Shown one piece after another: positions 15,001 through 27,750 of a stretch of DNA of 64,000 nucleotides. How positions within the stretch are numbered: position 1 is the first letter of the stretch; the number at the start of each line of letters is the position of its first letter. This stretch comes from Pteria penguin. Lineage: Eukaryota; Mollusca; Bivalvia; Pterioida; Pteriidae. The stretch covers positions 45,445,496 to 45,509,495 of the forward strand of contig CM068587.1 of the NCBI GenBank assembly GCA_035048485.1, in the 5' to 3' direction. A program made the position numbers and the translations under genes. The notes beneath the pieces were generated by a model, which was not told the DNA's origin, did not search any database, and saw only the letters and a list, made by a program, of their open reading frames with translations.

Positions 15001-18000
15001 CCGGCGATGTGTGGGGCTGTGATCTCTTGACTTATGCCACTATTATACAAGTAACACGATCATGTTTTGTCCGTGAAACATTCGACGATCATCTACATTA
15101 CTTCAATCCTTTGAATCCGAGGTCCGCGCTTCTTCCCTTTCTTATATTCATTACCTTTTACAATTCCACGTTCTAAACTCTGAAGTCCCAGCTTATTTTA
15201 AAGTATGTAGTGTGCATGGTATATCATTCAAAAGAATTCACGATATTTATGATACATAACAGTTGCCACCATCTACAGACAAACGTTATGTATTGATACA
15301 CATATATAGTAGAATCGCATACCCTCTGAAAACAGCTCCCTCCCCCTTCCCGGTTTTGTTGAGAGGTTTCGTGTCAATGAATATTAATACAAGAGTCTAA
15401 ATTTATCTACGTTACAATGTGTAAGCTATCGTGGAAATATCACAACATATATTCGTGTATCAATGCGATGTCCCAAGGCCCCATCTAAATTTAATTCCGC
15501 AATAGAGTGAGTATACGTACTTAACTGTAAAGTCTAATTTAGAGTTGATTTGTTTTGTTACACTCTCTATGTCCGGTAGGCTAAAAAGTAATCCTCTAAT
15601 AATTGGTTAATCGACATCTTGACCGTTACAGTGTCATTTCATGGTTCAGTGCCCCTTGAAACTAAGACAATGTTAAAAAGGTGATGTTTTATATTGCAAT
15701 AAAACATTTGAAATGCGTATCTGCTGAATAATGCGAATAGGAACACGAGGGTAGAGCGATTCCTTTGCATTTCATTGGTGAAAGGAGGATTTAGTACATG
15801 TTGTGATCGGTGAATCGTTAATCAAGTACTTGTAATACTACGCTAATTCACACGTGTATAACGGTGATTACTGCACGAAATCTATTGGTCATATGATTAT
15901 TAAGACCTTGATTGATATCGTTGTCTGATTGGATGAATTTGATTAGGTATGATCACGTGGTCAGCCAAGATCAAAGACGAGTCCAGATTTCACATAGGGA
16001 TGCCGAGAAACAGCTAACATTTGTACTATGATCAATAATAAATGTTTGAAGTTTAAATTCTTATATGTGACTGGAGTAAGAAATTCAACCGATATTACAA
16101 ATAAACGTGGTATCATCACTGTAGATTACCGATTCGCGCCTAAGATGCATGTCGTCTATGACCCCTACAGGTCATTAATGGTCGCTTTTTTGGTACTGTT
16201 GCACGGGGAAATATCAATGCTTTACTCCTTATATTGTGATAAAAGGCATACCCCTTTGAGGTAGTTTGTATGCATGGGGAGAAGGGGAACACGGAATGTG
16301 AGTTGTGAAATTGGAACAGAAACACATCAAGTCGCCCTCTTAAAAAGGGGTTTAACAAGGTGTCTTTTTATACCCTTTATTATAAGTATGAACGCCATGT
16401 GAACGAAAAGTGGGTCAATTGTAAACCCTTAAAAGAACCTTGTGCTACATATATCCACCCACGAGTTGCTGTATGTGCTTCTTTTCAACTTACAGAATAT
16501 ACTTATCGGGTATACATTAAAACGAAACTTTCACGTATGATTGAAATTCTAATACTAGAAAAGTATCTGAACTTATCCCGGCGATGTGTGGGGCTGTGAT
16601 CTCTTGACTTATGCCACTATTATACAAGTAACACGATCATGTTTTGTCCGTGAAACATTCGACGATCATCTACATTACTTCAATCCTTTGAATCCGAGGT
16701 CCGCGCTTCTTCCCTTTCTTATATTCATTACCTTTTACAATTCCACGTTCTAAACTCTGAAGTCCCAGCTTATTTTAAAGTATGTAGTGTGCATGGTATA
16801 TCATTCAAAAGAATTCACGATATTTATGATACATAACAGTTGCCACCATCTACAGACAAACGTTATGTATTGATACACATATATAGTAGAATCGCATACC
16901 CTCTGAAAACAGCTCCCTCTCCCTTCCCGGTTTTGTTGAGAGGTTTCGTGTCAATGAATATTAATACAAGAGTCTAAATTTATCTACGTTACAATGTGTA
17001 AGCTATCGTGGAAATATCACAACATATATTCGTGTATCAATGCGATGTCCCAAGGCCCCATCTAAATTTAATTCCGCAATAGAGTGAGTATACGTACTTA
17101 ACTGTAAAGTCTAATTTAGAGTTGATTTGTTTTGTTACACTCTCTATGTCCGGTAGGCTAAAAAGTAATCCTCTAATAATTGGTTAATCGACATCTTGAC
17201 CGTTACAGTGTCATTTCATGGTTCAGTGCCCCTTGAAACTAAGACAATGTTAAAAAGGTGATGTTTTATATTGCAATAAAACATTTGAAATGCGTATCTG
17301 CTGAATAATGCGAATAGGAACACGAGGGTAGAGCGATTCCTTTGCATTTCATTGGTGAAAGGAGGATTTAGTACATGTTGTGATCGGTGAATCGTTAATC
17401 AAGTACTTGTAATACTACGCTAATTCACACGTGTATAACGGTGATTACTGCACGAAATCTATTGGTCATATGATTATTAAGACCTTGATTGATATCGTTG
17501 TCTGATTGGATGAATTTGATTAGGTATGATCACGTGGTCAGCCAAGATCAAAGACGAGTCCAGATTTCACATAGGGATGCCGAGAAACAGCTAACATTTG
17601 TACTATGATCAATAATAAATGTTTGAAGTTTAAATTCTTATATGTGACTGGAGTAAGAAATTCAACCGATATTACAAATAAACGTGGTATCATCACTGTA
17701 GATTACCGATTCGCGCCTAAGATGCATGTCGTCTATGACCCCTACAGGTCATTAATGGTCGCTTTTTTGGTACTGTTGCACGGGGAAATATCAATGCTTT
17801 ACTCCTTATATTGTGATAAAAGGCATACCCCTTTGAGGTAGTTTGTATGCATGGGGAGAAGGGGAACACGGAATGTGAGTTGTGAAATTGGAACAGAAAC
17901 ACATCAAGTCGCCCTCTTAAAAAGGGGTTTAACAAGGTGTCTTTTTATACCCTTTATTATAAGTATGAACGCCATGTGAACGAAAAGTGGGTCAATTGTA

Positions 18001-21000
18001 AACCCTTAAAAGAACCTTGTGCTACATATATCCACCCACGAGTTGCTGTATGTGCTTCTTTTCAACTTACAGAATATACTTATCGGGTATACATTAAAAC
18101 GAAAACTTTTCACGTATGATTGAAATTCTAATACTAGAAAAGTATCTGAACTTATCCCGGCGATGTGTGGGGCTGTGATCTCTTGACTTATGCCACTATT
18201 ATACAAGTAACACGATCATGTTTTGTCCGTGAAACATTCGACGATCATCTACATTACTTCAATCCTTTGAATCCGAGGTCCGCGCTTCTTCCCTTTCTTA
18301 TATTCATTACCTTTTACAATTCCACGTTCTAAACTCTGAAGTCCCAGCTTATTTTAAAGTATGTAGTGTGCATGGTATATCATTCAAAAGAATTCACGAT
18401 ATTTATGATACATAACAGTTGCCACCATCTACAGACAAACGTTATGTATTGATACACATATATAGTAGAATCGCATACCCTCTGAAAACAGCTCCCTCCC
18501 CCTTCCCGGTTTTGTTGAGAGGTTTCGTGTCAATGAATATTAATACAAGAGTCTAAATTTATCTACGTTACAATGTGTAAGCTATCGTGGAAATATCACA
18601 ACATATATTCGTGTATCAATTTGATGTCCCAAGGCCCCATCTAAATTTAATTCCGCAATAGAGTGAGTATACGTACTTAACTGTAAAGTCTAATTTAGAG
18701 TTGATTTGTTTTGTTACACTCTCTATGTCCGGTAGGCTAAAAAGTAATCCTCTAATAATTGGTTAATCGACATCTTGACCGTTACAGTGTCATTTCATGG
18801 TTCAGTGCCCCTTGAAACTAAGAAAATGTTAAAAAGGTGATGTTTTATATTGCAATAAAACATTTGAAATGCGTATCTGCTGAATAATGCGAATAGGAAC
18901 ACGAGGGTAGAGCGATTCCTTTGCATTTCATTGGTGAAAGGAGGATTTAGTACATGTTGTGATCGGTGAATCGTTAATCAAGTACTTGTAATACTACGCT
19001 AATTCACACACGTGTATAACGGTGATTACTGCACGAAATCTATTGGTCATATGATTATTAAGACCTTGATTGATATCGTTGTCTGATTGGATGAGTTTGA
19101 TTAGGTATGATCACGTGGTCAGCCAAGATCAAAGACGAGTCCAGATTTCACATAGGGATGCCGAGAAACAGCTAACATTTGTACTATGATCAATAATAAA
19201 TGTTTGAAGTTTAAATTCTTATATGTGACTGGAGTAAGAAATTCAACCGATATTACAAATAAACGTGGTATCATCACTGTAGATTACCGATTCGCGCCTA
19301 AGATGCATGTCGTCTATGACCCCTACAGGTCATTAATGGTCGCTTTTTTGGTACTGTTGCACAGGGAAACATCAATGCTTTACTGCTTATATTGTGATAA
19401 AAGGCATACCCCTTTGAGGTAGTTTGTATGCATGGGGAGAAGGGGAACACGGATTGTGAGTTGTGAAATTGGAACAGAAACACATCAAGTCGCCCTCTTA
19501 AAAAGGGGTTTAACAAGGTGTCTTTTTATACCCTTTATTATAAGTATGAACGCCATGTGAACGAAAAGTGGGTCAATTGTAAACCCTTAAAAGAACCTTG
19601 TGCTACATATATCCACCCACGAGTTGCTGTATGTGCTTCTTTTCAACTTACAGAATATACTTATCGGGTATACATTAAAACGAAACTTTTCACGTATGAT
19701 TGAAATTCTTATACTAGAAAAGTATCTGAACTTATCCCGGCGATGTGTGGGGCTGTGATCTCTTGACTTATGCCACTATTATACAAGTAACACGATCATG
19801 TTTTGTCCGTGAAACATTCGACGATCATCTACATTACTTCAATCCTTTGAATCCGAGGTCCGCGCTTCTTCCCTTTCTTATATTCATTACCTTTTACAAT
19901 TCCACGTTCTAAACTCTGAAGTCCCAGCTTATTTTAAAGTATGTAGTGTGCATGGTATATCATTCAAAAGAATTCACGATATTTATGATACATAACAGTT
20001 GCCACCATCTACAGACAAACGTTATGTATTGATACACATATATAGTAGAATCGCATACCCTCTGAAAACAGCTCCCTCCCCCTTCCCGGTTTTGTTGAGA
20101 GGTTTCGTGTCAATGAATATTAATACAAGAGTCTAAATTTATCTACGTTACAATGTGTAAGCTATCGTGGAAATATCACAACATATATTCGTGTATCAAT
20201 GCGATGTCCCAAGGCCCCATCTAAATTTAATTCCGCAATAGAGTGAGTATACGTACTTAACTGTAAAGTCTAATTTAGAGTTGATTTGTTTTGTTACACT
20301 CTCTATGTCCGGTAGGCTAAAAAGTAATCCTCTAATAATTGGTTAATCGACATCTTGACCGTTACAGTGTCATTTCATGGTTCAGTGCCCCTTGAAACTA
20401 AGAAAATGTTAAAAAGGTGATGTTTTATATTGCAATAAAACATTTGAAATGCGTATCTGCTGAATAATGCGAATAGGAACACGAGGGTAGAGCGATTCCT
20501 TTGCATTTCATTGGTGAAAAGAGGATTTAGTACATGTTGTGATCGGTGAATCGTTAATCAAGTACTTGTAATACTACGCTAATTCACACACGTGTATAAC
20601 GGTGATTACTGCACGAAATCTATTGGTCATATGATTATTAAGACCTTGATTGATATCGTTGTCTGATTGGATGAATTTGATTAGGTATGATCACGTGGTC
20701 AGCCAAGATCAAAGACGAGTCCAGATTTCACATAGGGATGCCGAGAAACAGCTAACATTTGTACTATGATCAATAATAAATGTTTGAAGTTTAAATTCTT
20801 ATATGTGACTGGAGTAAGAAATTCAACCGATATTACAAATAAACGTGGTATCATCACTGTAGATTACCGATTCGCGCCTAAGATGCATGTCGTCTATGAC
20901 CCCTACAGGTCATTAATGGTCGCTTTTTTGGTACTGTTGCACAGGGAAACATCAATGCTTTACTGCTTATATTGTGATAAAAGGCATACCCCTTTGAGGA

Positions 21001-22653
21001 AGTTTGTATGCATGGGGAGAAGGAGAAAACGGGATGGGAGTTGTGAAATTGGAACAGAAACACATCAAGTCGCCCTCTTAAAAAGGGGTTTAACAAGGTG
21101 TCTTTTTATACCCTTTATTATAAGTATGAACGCCATGTGAACGAAAAGTGGGTCAATTGTAAACCCTTAAAAGAACCTTGTGCTACATATATCCACCCAC
21201 GAGTTGCTGTATGTGCTTCTTTTCAACTTACAGAATATACTTATCGGGTATACATTAAAACGAAACTTTACACGTATGATTGAAATTCTAATACTAGAAA
21301 AGTATCTGAACTTATCCCGGCGATGTGTGGGGCTGTGATCTCTTGACTTATGCCACTATTATACAAGTAACACGATCATGTTTTGTCCGTGAAACATTCG
21401 ACGATCATCTACATTACTTCAATCCTTTGAATCCGAGGTCCGCGCTTCTTCCCTTTCTTATATTCATTACCTTTTACAATTCCACGTTCTAAACTCTGAA
21501 GTCCCAGCTTATTTTAAAGTATGTAGTGTGCATGGTATATCATTCAAAAGAATTCACGATATTTATGATACATAACAGTTGCCACCATCTACAGACAAAC
21601 GTTATGTATTGATACACATATATAGTAGAATCGCATACCCTCTGAAAACAGCTCCCTCCCCCTTCCCGGTTTTGTTGAGAGGTTTCGTGTCAATGAATAT
21701 TAATACAAGAGTCTAAATTTATCTACGTTACAATGTGTAAGCTATCGTGGAAATATCACAACATATATTCGTGTATGAATGCGATGTCCCAAGGCCCCAT
21801 CTAAATTTAATTCCGCAATAGAGTGAGTATACGTACTTAACTGTAAAGTCTAATTTAGAGTTGATTTGTTTTGTTACACTCTCTATGTCCGGTAGGCTAA
21901 AAAGTAATCCTCTAATAATTGGTTAATCGACATCTTGACCGTTACAGTGTCATTTCATGGTTCAGTGCCCCTTGAAACTAAGAAAATGTTAAAAAGGTGA
22001 TGTTTTATATTGCAATAAAACAATTGAAATGCGTATCTGCTGAATAATGCGAATAGGAACACGAGGGTAGAGCGATTCCTTTGCATTTCATTGGTGAAAG
22101 GAGGATTTAGTACATGTTGTGATCGGTGAATCGTTAATCAAGTACTTGTAATACTACGCTAATTCACACGTGTATAACGGTGATTACTGCACGAAATCTA
22201 TTGGTCATATGATTATTAAGACCTTGATTGATATCGTTGTCTGATTGGATGAATTTGATTAGGTATGATCACGTGGTCAGCCAAGATCAAAGACGAGTCC
22301 AGATTTCACATAGGGATGCCGAAAAACAGCTAACATTTGTACTATGATCAATAATAAATGTTTGAAGTTTAAATTCTTATATGTGACTGGAGTAAGAAAT
22401 TCAACCGATATTACAAAGAAACGTGGTATCATCACTGTAGATTACCGATTCGCGCCTAAGATGCATGTCGTCTATGTCCCCTACAGGTCATTAATGGTCG
22501 CTTTTTTGGTACTGTTGCACAGGGAAATATCAATGCTTTACTGCTTATATTGTGATAAAAGGAATACCCCTTTGAGGTAGTTTGTATGCATGGGGAGAAG
22601 GGGAACACGGATTGTGAGTTGTGAAATTGGAACAGAAACACATCAAGTCGCCC
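1..22653 (+). repeat. Satellite array, ~1,578-bp unit, 14 units plus part of a 15th
   Basis: Head-to-tail units begin at the motif aggaggatttagtacatg near 1, 1580, 3158, 4736, 6314, 7892, 9469, 11047, 12626, 14204, 15783, 17360, 18939, 20519 and 22099; unit length varies only from 1,577 to 1,580 bp. Units look about 98-99% alike by eye. Each contains short open frames on both strands (78 and 72 codons), but these simply recur with the repeat and show no protein feature, so I do not call genes. Linked variants define two unit types: type A has cttcttctctttcttatattt and ccctttaaag, type B has cttcttccctttcttatattc and cccttaaaag. The array is cut by the left window edge, so its full size is unknown. 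Confidence 0.97.
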
Positions 22654-23400
22654 TTTATTTGGTTCTTTTAAACTTACAGAATATACTTATCAGGTATACA
22701 TTAAAAGGGAACTTTCACGTATAACTACAATTCTAATACTAGATAAGTATCTGAACTTATCCCGGCGATGTATGGCACTGTGCTCTGTTGAGTTATGCAC
22801 AGGACAGGTGCCACTATCATACTAGTAACACGATCATGTTTTGTCAATGAAACATTCTACGATCATTTACATTACTTCAGTCCTTTGAATCAGGGGTCCG
22901 CGCTTCTTCCCTTTCTTATATTCTTCATTACGTTTTATAATTCAACGTTCTAAACTGAAGTTCCAGCTTATTTTAAAGGGTATAGTGTGCACGGTATATC
23001 ATTAAAAAGAATTCAAGATATCTATGATACGTAAAAGTTGTCATCATGTACAGACAAAGGCCTTGTCTCCATATATTGATACACATATATAGTTGAATCG
23101 CATACCCTCTGAAGACAGGCCCCCTTTCTACCCCGGTTCTGTTGCAAGGTTATCAAGGCTGCACACGTCCTCATTTCGTGTCAATGAATATTAATACCAG
23201 GGTCTTAAGTTATCTACGTTACAATGTGTAAGCTATCGTGGAAATATCACAACATATATACGTGTATCAATTCGATGTCCCTAGGCCCCATCTAAATTTC
23301 ATTCCGTAATAGAGTGTTTACTTAACTGTAAAGTCTAATTTAGAGTTGATTTGTTTTGTTACACTCTGCGTCCGGCACGCTGAAAAATTATTCACTATTA
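22654..23400 (+). repeat. Divergent remainder of satellite unit 15 at the array edge
   Basis: Unit 15 follows the homogenised array sequence up to about 22653. It then lacks roughly 130 bp and continues as an older form (tttatttggttcttttaaac, and an extra gttatcaaggctgcacacgt stretch near 23147) that matches the divergent units near 50030-50760 and 63560-64000 rather than the neighbouring array. It runs to the Harbinger insertion at 23401. Confidence 0.9.
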
Positions 23401-23485
23401 GACATCTTCAGGTAACGCGGACTCGAGGACGTACGCGTATACTGACGCGTACTCGCCCATGGAATAGGAAGGGGTCGTATCAAAG
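23401..23485 (+). repeat. Left terminal inverted repeat of the Harbinger element
   Basis: It is the reverse complement of 27751-27835 with about two to three mismatches (near ggaataggaagg). It is rich in CG-containing words such as gtacgcgtatactgacgcgt, itself partly palindromic, which could be a transposase-binding region (inference). Confidence 0.92.
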
Positions 23486-24735
23486 TTGATAAAGTTCTGT
23501 AAAACGGGGTTTAGAAATGAATTCAAATGGCTACTTCGTTAAAATTGACAACAGGCTGACAGACAGGCGTAACATACAGACTTTCAACAAGATGTATTTG
23601 TGAAACACTGCAGGCGCGTAGTCAGGCGCACGCAAGTTCACGTGCTACCACATCATTCTGCAAAAAATGATCTCACTTGTTTAAATGTCAAACATACATG
23701 TTATATGTTGAAATGCTATCGCTTGTAAGTTGAATATAACAGACAAATGGTGTAGAAAGGGTCATTTTTAGCGTAGAAAACTGCGCTGTAGACGCGTAAA
23801 ATCCAATACCTCCCCGGGGCTTGGCCCCTTGGTCGCCAACCAGGGTTTCGCCCTGGATCCATTATAGGCCTGAAAGCGGCCCCAACCCCCTTGCCTGAAT
23901 GTGCTTCCATATCCAAAGTACTCTGGCTCCGCGCCTGTACTGTGCCACCGGTAACAACAAAGTACGGCAAAATAAATTTGAGCATGAAGAGCTCACAGTC
24001 GATGTTACAATCACGGTCAATAATGACCTTTGTGTCACTTGATTTAATTGTATGGTTTCCATTGCTTAACGTCGTACTCCCGAATATTGCACGTTTATGG
24101 CGACGGTATCTGACTGAAGCAGTTTCATGAATTTTGATATTTGCAACGGACCCCCCCCCCCCTTCCCCCAAGCAGTGAGGGTTCTTTTACTTGTCACTTG
24201 AAGGGCAACATTAGTTCCCCGCGGAGGGTTCGACTTCAGTGTATTTATACTTTTTCCTGGTGGTGTGTGGCTGTGGCACTTTCTATATATATATACATAT
24301 ATATATACATACAATGTTTTGTTCACATTCATTTACATCTACAGTGTTGAATTATTTTGTTTCGTCTGTGTGTGAGGACATTTACGGCGGATGTGGCTAG
24401 CCAGACAGGAGACGCTTACTCCTCCCGGGCACCTGGTCTCACCTCAGAAATTATGGGGTCCGTGAATGTCCACTGTAACATATTGTTGTTATTGTCGCAG
24501 TCATAAGTCATCAGTTACTCTCGTATCTTGCTTGACCATGCATGCAAAATATGAAGTTTCTCTCTCGTATCATTCAAATGCTACATTGAGGGTTCAAGCT
24601 GAGGACAGACAGACAAACCGAGAGACAGACAGGACAAAACCAATAAGCCCCGATCATGCGATCCGGGAGCAATAAAACTTATTACTCCAGTCTTTTGTAA
24701 AAACAAAGATCCAAAACATAACGATTTTAATTTCT
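23486..24735. other. Non-coding left interior of the Harbinger element
   Basis: No convincing coding sequence. It holds a C run near 24150-24163, a TA-rich microsatellite near 24283-24317, and at about 24385-24475 a dispersed repeat fragment (cttactcctcccgggc core) also present near 40375-40460. A 151-codon minus-strand open frame at 23716-24171 has no recognisable domain and reads as unremarkable translation. Confidence 0.5.
24385..24475 (+). repeat. Dispersed repeat fragment, copy 1
   Basis: Shares gcttactcctcccgggc, then ctggtctc and cctc, with 40375-40460 in the same orientation, followed in both by a diverged ggggt...gt segment. The class is not determined. Confidence 0.55.
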
Positions 24736-26340
24736 TTATTCTGAATCGCTACTTGAAACACCAAGTTGTTTCAAGAGCTTTGGGATTTTCTTTGTAATGA
24801 ATTTATTATATTTAACATGATTCTCTCTCATCAATTTGAATAAAGATGGCTGCTTAGATTTCTTTCTTTCGCGGGCAACATGGTGGTCGGTGTCTTCCTC
24901 TCCGCTGGACTGCAAGTCTTGCATGATTTCATCACGTCGCCTTTTTATCCCAGACGGCCCTGCTCGCGGATGCTTTTGTAATCCAGATGGCCCTGCTCTT
25001 GGCTGCTGCTGTTGTTGTTGCTGTTGTTGTTGTTGCTGCTGCTGTTGGGTTTCTGTAGCTGTTGTCGTCTCCTCTTGGTGTTTCTCCTCCAATGCTTTAA
25101 CTTTGCACTTGCACAGCTCCTCCCTGAAAAAATAAACAATAAAGATCAAATCTTTATTATCGCAATTAAAATGAGCTTTTCTTTATTCTTGTGCACATGA
25201 ACAAGTCCATGACACTATATCACATTAGAGACAGAGTTGGTGTAGTGGTAAAGCGCTCGGCTTCGGTGCAGACGGCCGGGGTTCGAATCCCGGTCTCGCC
25301 ACTGTGTTTGAGAGGTTGGTTACCTCCTGCTTCTATGTCGCGATATAGCTGAAACAATTGCTGAAAGCTACGTAAACCAACCAACCAACTATATCACATT
25401 ACAACTCATTTCATGGTCTTAACTATTGAATGTTTTTGGAGATGCCGGTGTGCATGTACGTGCATATGTATGTGTGATGGTCTTTGCGAGTGTATGGTGA
25501 TGGTGTGTGTATGTATGTTTGAGGTTGTGTAAGGGTGAGGGTGTGTGGGAGGGTTTGTGTAGCGGGGGGGGGGGGGGGGGCCGAGGTTTTGCATGCTTTT
25601 GTATAAGACAATGGTGGAGGCTGTTTACTAATGTTTGCTATACATAACAGTAGATTTAAACTTACATAATCTGTGTATCTTCCTCCGGGTTGGAAGTTCC
25701 AAGAAGAATCCTAAGCTTCCCTCCTAGCCTATCTCTTCGTTCCTTTTGCGTTGCTTGTAGGTATAGGGCTTGCGTGTCTCTAGGAAGCTTGCTTCTATTT
25801 TCCTTCATTTCTTCTATGATCTCTCCCCAAGCACACGGATGGCATTGATAAGCTCTTAGCATCATCAAGGTCTCTTCTTTTGAGATGGGAGAGCTTTTTC
25901 TTTTTTTACTTATCACAGTGGGACCTGTAAGTAAATATTAAACTATTTTATAGGCAAGTTTCTGTCCCTGGCTCTATCTGTTTCTCTCTGAGTTTCTCTC
26001 TGTCTTTGTCTCTCTATCTCTGACTCTCTCTCTCTCTTTCTCTCTCTTTCTGTCCATGATTCTATCTGTCCATGACTCTTTCTCTCTCTTTTTCTCTCTC
26101 TCTGACACACACACACTCTCTCTCAGCCATAAACGACTAAATCAATTACTCGGATGACAACAAACGTTCCGTACACATTATGTACATGTACTAAACTCGT
26201 TTGAACAGAAGAATCAAGTTAGATTATGTAAATAAAATAAAAGGTAAGTTTTAGTAACATGCATGTATATCAGTAACCTTTAATGCTAGTTTTATATCTA
26301 AGAGAATACACGTGCAAGAAAACTACTTACGGGTCTCCAT
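24736..26340 (-). CDS. Harbinger accessory DNA-binding protein (SANT/Myb-like), three exons
   Basis: Spliced gene of 218 residues read from consensus sites. Exon 1 is 26340-26331 (ATGGAGACCC then GTAAGT), exon 2 is 25924-25666 (preceded by ttacttacag, followed by GTAAGT), and exon 3 is 25123-24736 (preceded by a T-rich tract ending cag). The phases fit at both junctions. Exon 2 encodes a basic start (KKRK) and a helix-rich trihelix/SANT-like segment with the motif CHPCAWGEIIEEM at about residues 31-43. Exon 3 encodes a charged region, a glutamine run of about 16, two P-R-A-G-P-S-G repeats, a basic KRRRDE patch and an acidic serine end. In known Harbinger elements a Myb-like partner brings the nuclease to the ends and helps its nuclear import; I infer that role here. 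It is divergent from the nuclease gene with about 240 bp between starts. Confidence 0.8.
25228..25387 (+). mobile_element. tRNA-derived SINE in intron 2 of the SANT/Myb-like gene
   Basis: A head of about 70 bp has a box A-like tggtgtagtggtaaagc and a perfect box B ggttcgaatcc. The tail contains tgtcgcgatatagctgaaac and ends in accaaccaaccaa, like 3' ends I know from mollusc SINEs. A 14-bp target duplication, actatatcacatta, lies at 25214-25227 and 25388-25401, showing insertion by reverse transcription after the transposon formed. I do not call a functional tRNA gene. Confidence 0.88.
25425..25582 (+). repeat. GT-rich low-complexity tract ending in a G run
   Basis: Imperfect gtgtgt/gtatgt repeats followed by about 18 consecutive G near 25563-25580, inside intron 2. 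Confidence 0.8.
25965..26125 (+). repeat. CT-rich microsatellite in intron 1
   Basis: Imperfect tctctctctct and ctctgtc repeats, ending in a short (ac)n/(tc)n stretch, in intron 1 of the SANT/Myb-like gene. Confidence 0.8.
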
Positions 26341-26583
26341 TGTTAGGTTTTCAGGTGCGCCTTCTCTAATGAATTGAAATGAGAACGGTAATACCACGTG
26401 GTTAATTTAGACGAGCGCAGATCGTGAAAAGCGTGTTCGAATTCAAAACCAGTTACCTTTACATTGATATAAGGAGTTAACACGCATCGATTTACTTTGT
26501 TCTGTTAACTTGCTGCACTATAATATATAGTAGTGATTCAGTCATTCAGTTATAAACTAGTTATTCGAATTGTCATATTAGAT
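26341..26583. promoter_or_regulatory. Divergent promoter region between the two Harbinger genes
   Basis: 243 bp between opposing start codons. A TATA-like ctataatatatag at about 26519-26531 lies about 55 bp before the nuclease ATG. No equivalent box is clear for the minus-strand gene. Shared promoter use is inferred from the arrangement. Confidence 0.4.
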
Positions 26584-27630
26584 ATGAATGTGGAGTTAGC
26601 TACAGCCTTGGTCACCACTATGTCGGTGCCACCACCATGTGACGACGACTTTCTGCGTTTGGTTATGGAAATCTTAGTTGTCATTTCATATACACCTCCA
26701 GATCCCTTGTGCAGTATTCGCAATCGACTGTTTGGATGTATAGACAATTGTTGGTTTGGACGCGATGTTTTTCGCCTTTTTGCAAGACACCCTTACGAAT
26801 TTTTTGAGGCAACAGGAGAAACGCCCGAATCTCTGCTAGATATAGTCCATGATATAAATAATCAGCGTCATGCAAGGCGACATTCTCGTGTTTTATCACC
26901 CAGAAATAGTGTAATGCTTTTTCTTCTCTGGCTTCGCTCGTATCCCTGCTATTCAATTTTAGCATTACTTTTTGATGTTTGCCCAGCAACCATATCATCT
27001 GAAATAGACTCTCTACGTCCTGTTTTGTACAATCTATATCTTAACAGAATACAATGGCCTTCAGAGCGCGAATGGAGGGGTATGAGAGGTGTCTGGGAGG
27101 AACTTCCGAAGGCGGTTGCAGCTATCGATGGCACGTCCCACCATATATACCGTCCCCAAAACGAGCCACAAGCCCTCTACTACAGCGGACATAGACATTA
27201 CCACTGTATACATACTATTGTTATTATTGACAATTCGAACACTCTTCGTCTTGTGCGAAGTGGATTCTTAGGACATCAAAATGACGCTCAAATACTTAAT
27301 TATGTTCCCAATATCGGGCATAATCAACCTCTTCCCTTTCCAACTGGATTTGTTATTCTTGGTGACAAAATTTTCCCGAATCGGGACCCTATCATAACCC
27401 CATTTACTCGAACAGAGATCAACAGAAGACCTGTATTTCAGCAAAGACAGTGTCGAAAATTAAATAAAAAAATAAATAAATATAGAGTTCATGTGGAACA
27501 TGTCATAAGAGAAATTAAATTATATCGGGCAATCGGTACTTTATGGAGGCATCCACGACACAAAATTAGACAAACAGTTGGCATTTGTGCTTTTTTAGCA
27601 CATAGGAGAAGAAGTATGTTTTATATCTAA
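26584..27630 (+). CDS. HARBI1-like: HARBI1-like DDE nuclease (Harbinger transposase)
   Basis: Uninterrupted 348-residue protein, the usual size for this family. I start at ATG 26584; an open frame continues upstream to a GTG at 26533, but that lies against the TATA-like sequence. The N-terminal half has a helix-turn-helix-like region (CYSILALLFDVCPATIS). The DDE_4 nuclease follows: AIDGTSH with Asp182, GHQNDAQ with Asp234, the family signature GDKIFPN with Asp261 (usually GDxxYP), and HVEHVIREIK with Glu305. These acidic residues would bind the metal ions for strand cleavage at the element ends. It is divergent from its likely DNA-binding partner and ends 120 bp before the right inverted repeat. 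No frameshift or stop is seen, so it could be active. Confidence 0.93.
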   Translation: MNVELATALVTTMSVPPPCDDDFLRLVMEILVVISYTPPDPLCSIRNRLFGCIDNCWFGRDVFRLFARHPYEFFEATGETPESLLDIVHDINNQRHARRHSRVLSPRNSVMLFLLWLRSYPCYSILALLFDVCPATISSEIDSLRPVLYNLYLNRIQWPSEREWRGMRGVWEELPKAVAAIDGTSHHIYRPQNEPQALYYSGHRHYHCIHTIVIIDNSNTLRLVRSGFLGHQNDAQILNYVPNIGHNQPLPFPTGFVILGDKIFPNRDPIITPFTRTEINRRPVFQQRQCRKLNKKINKYRVHVEHVIREIKLYRAIGTLWRHPRHKIRQTVGICAFLAHRRRSMFYI

Positions 27631-27750
27631 AACTAAAGATGACTCCTTCCGACTATTTATTTATGTAAAAAATGTGTGTAGACCCATCAGAAAAATCATA
27701 ATTTTTACATTATTGCAGTTTAATACATTACATGTATTAAAATTGATGAC

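Noticed and set aside
246..22641. Recurring 78-codon (+) and 72-codon (-) open frames in each satellite unit
   Set aside because: They recur only because the repeat recurs, overlap on opposite strands, have no recognised domain, and are altered without apparent constraint in divergent units.
23716..24171. 151-codon minus-strand open frame in the Harbinger interior
   Set aside because: No domain, no consensus splice signals, overlaps other open frames on both strands.
24836..25200. Cysteine-run and leucine-run open frames
   Set aside because: Antisense and shifted readings of the glutamine run in the SANT/Myb-like gene.
25228..25300. Functional tRNA gene
   Set aside because: tRNA-like promoter boxes are present, but the sequence continues into a SINE body and tail and is flanked by a 14-bp insertion duplication.
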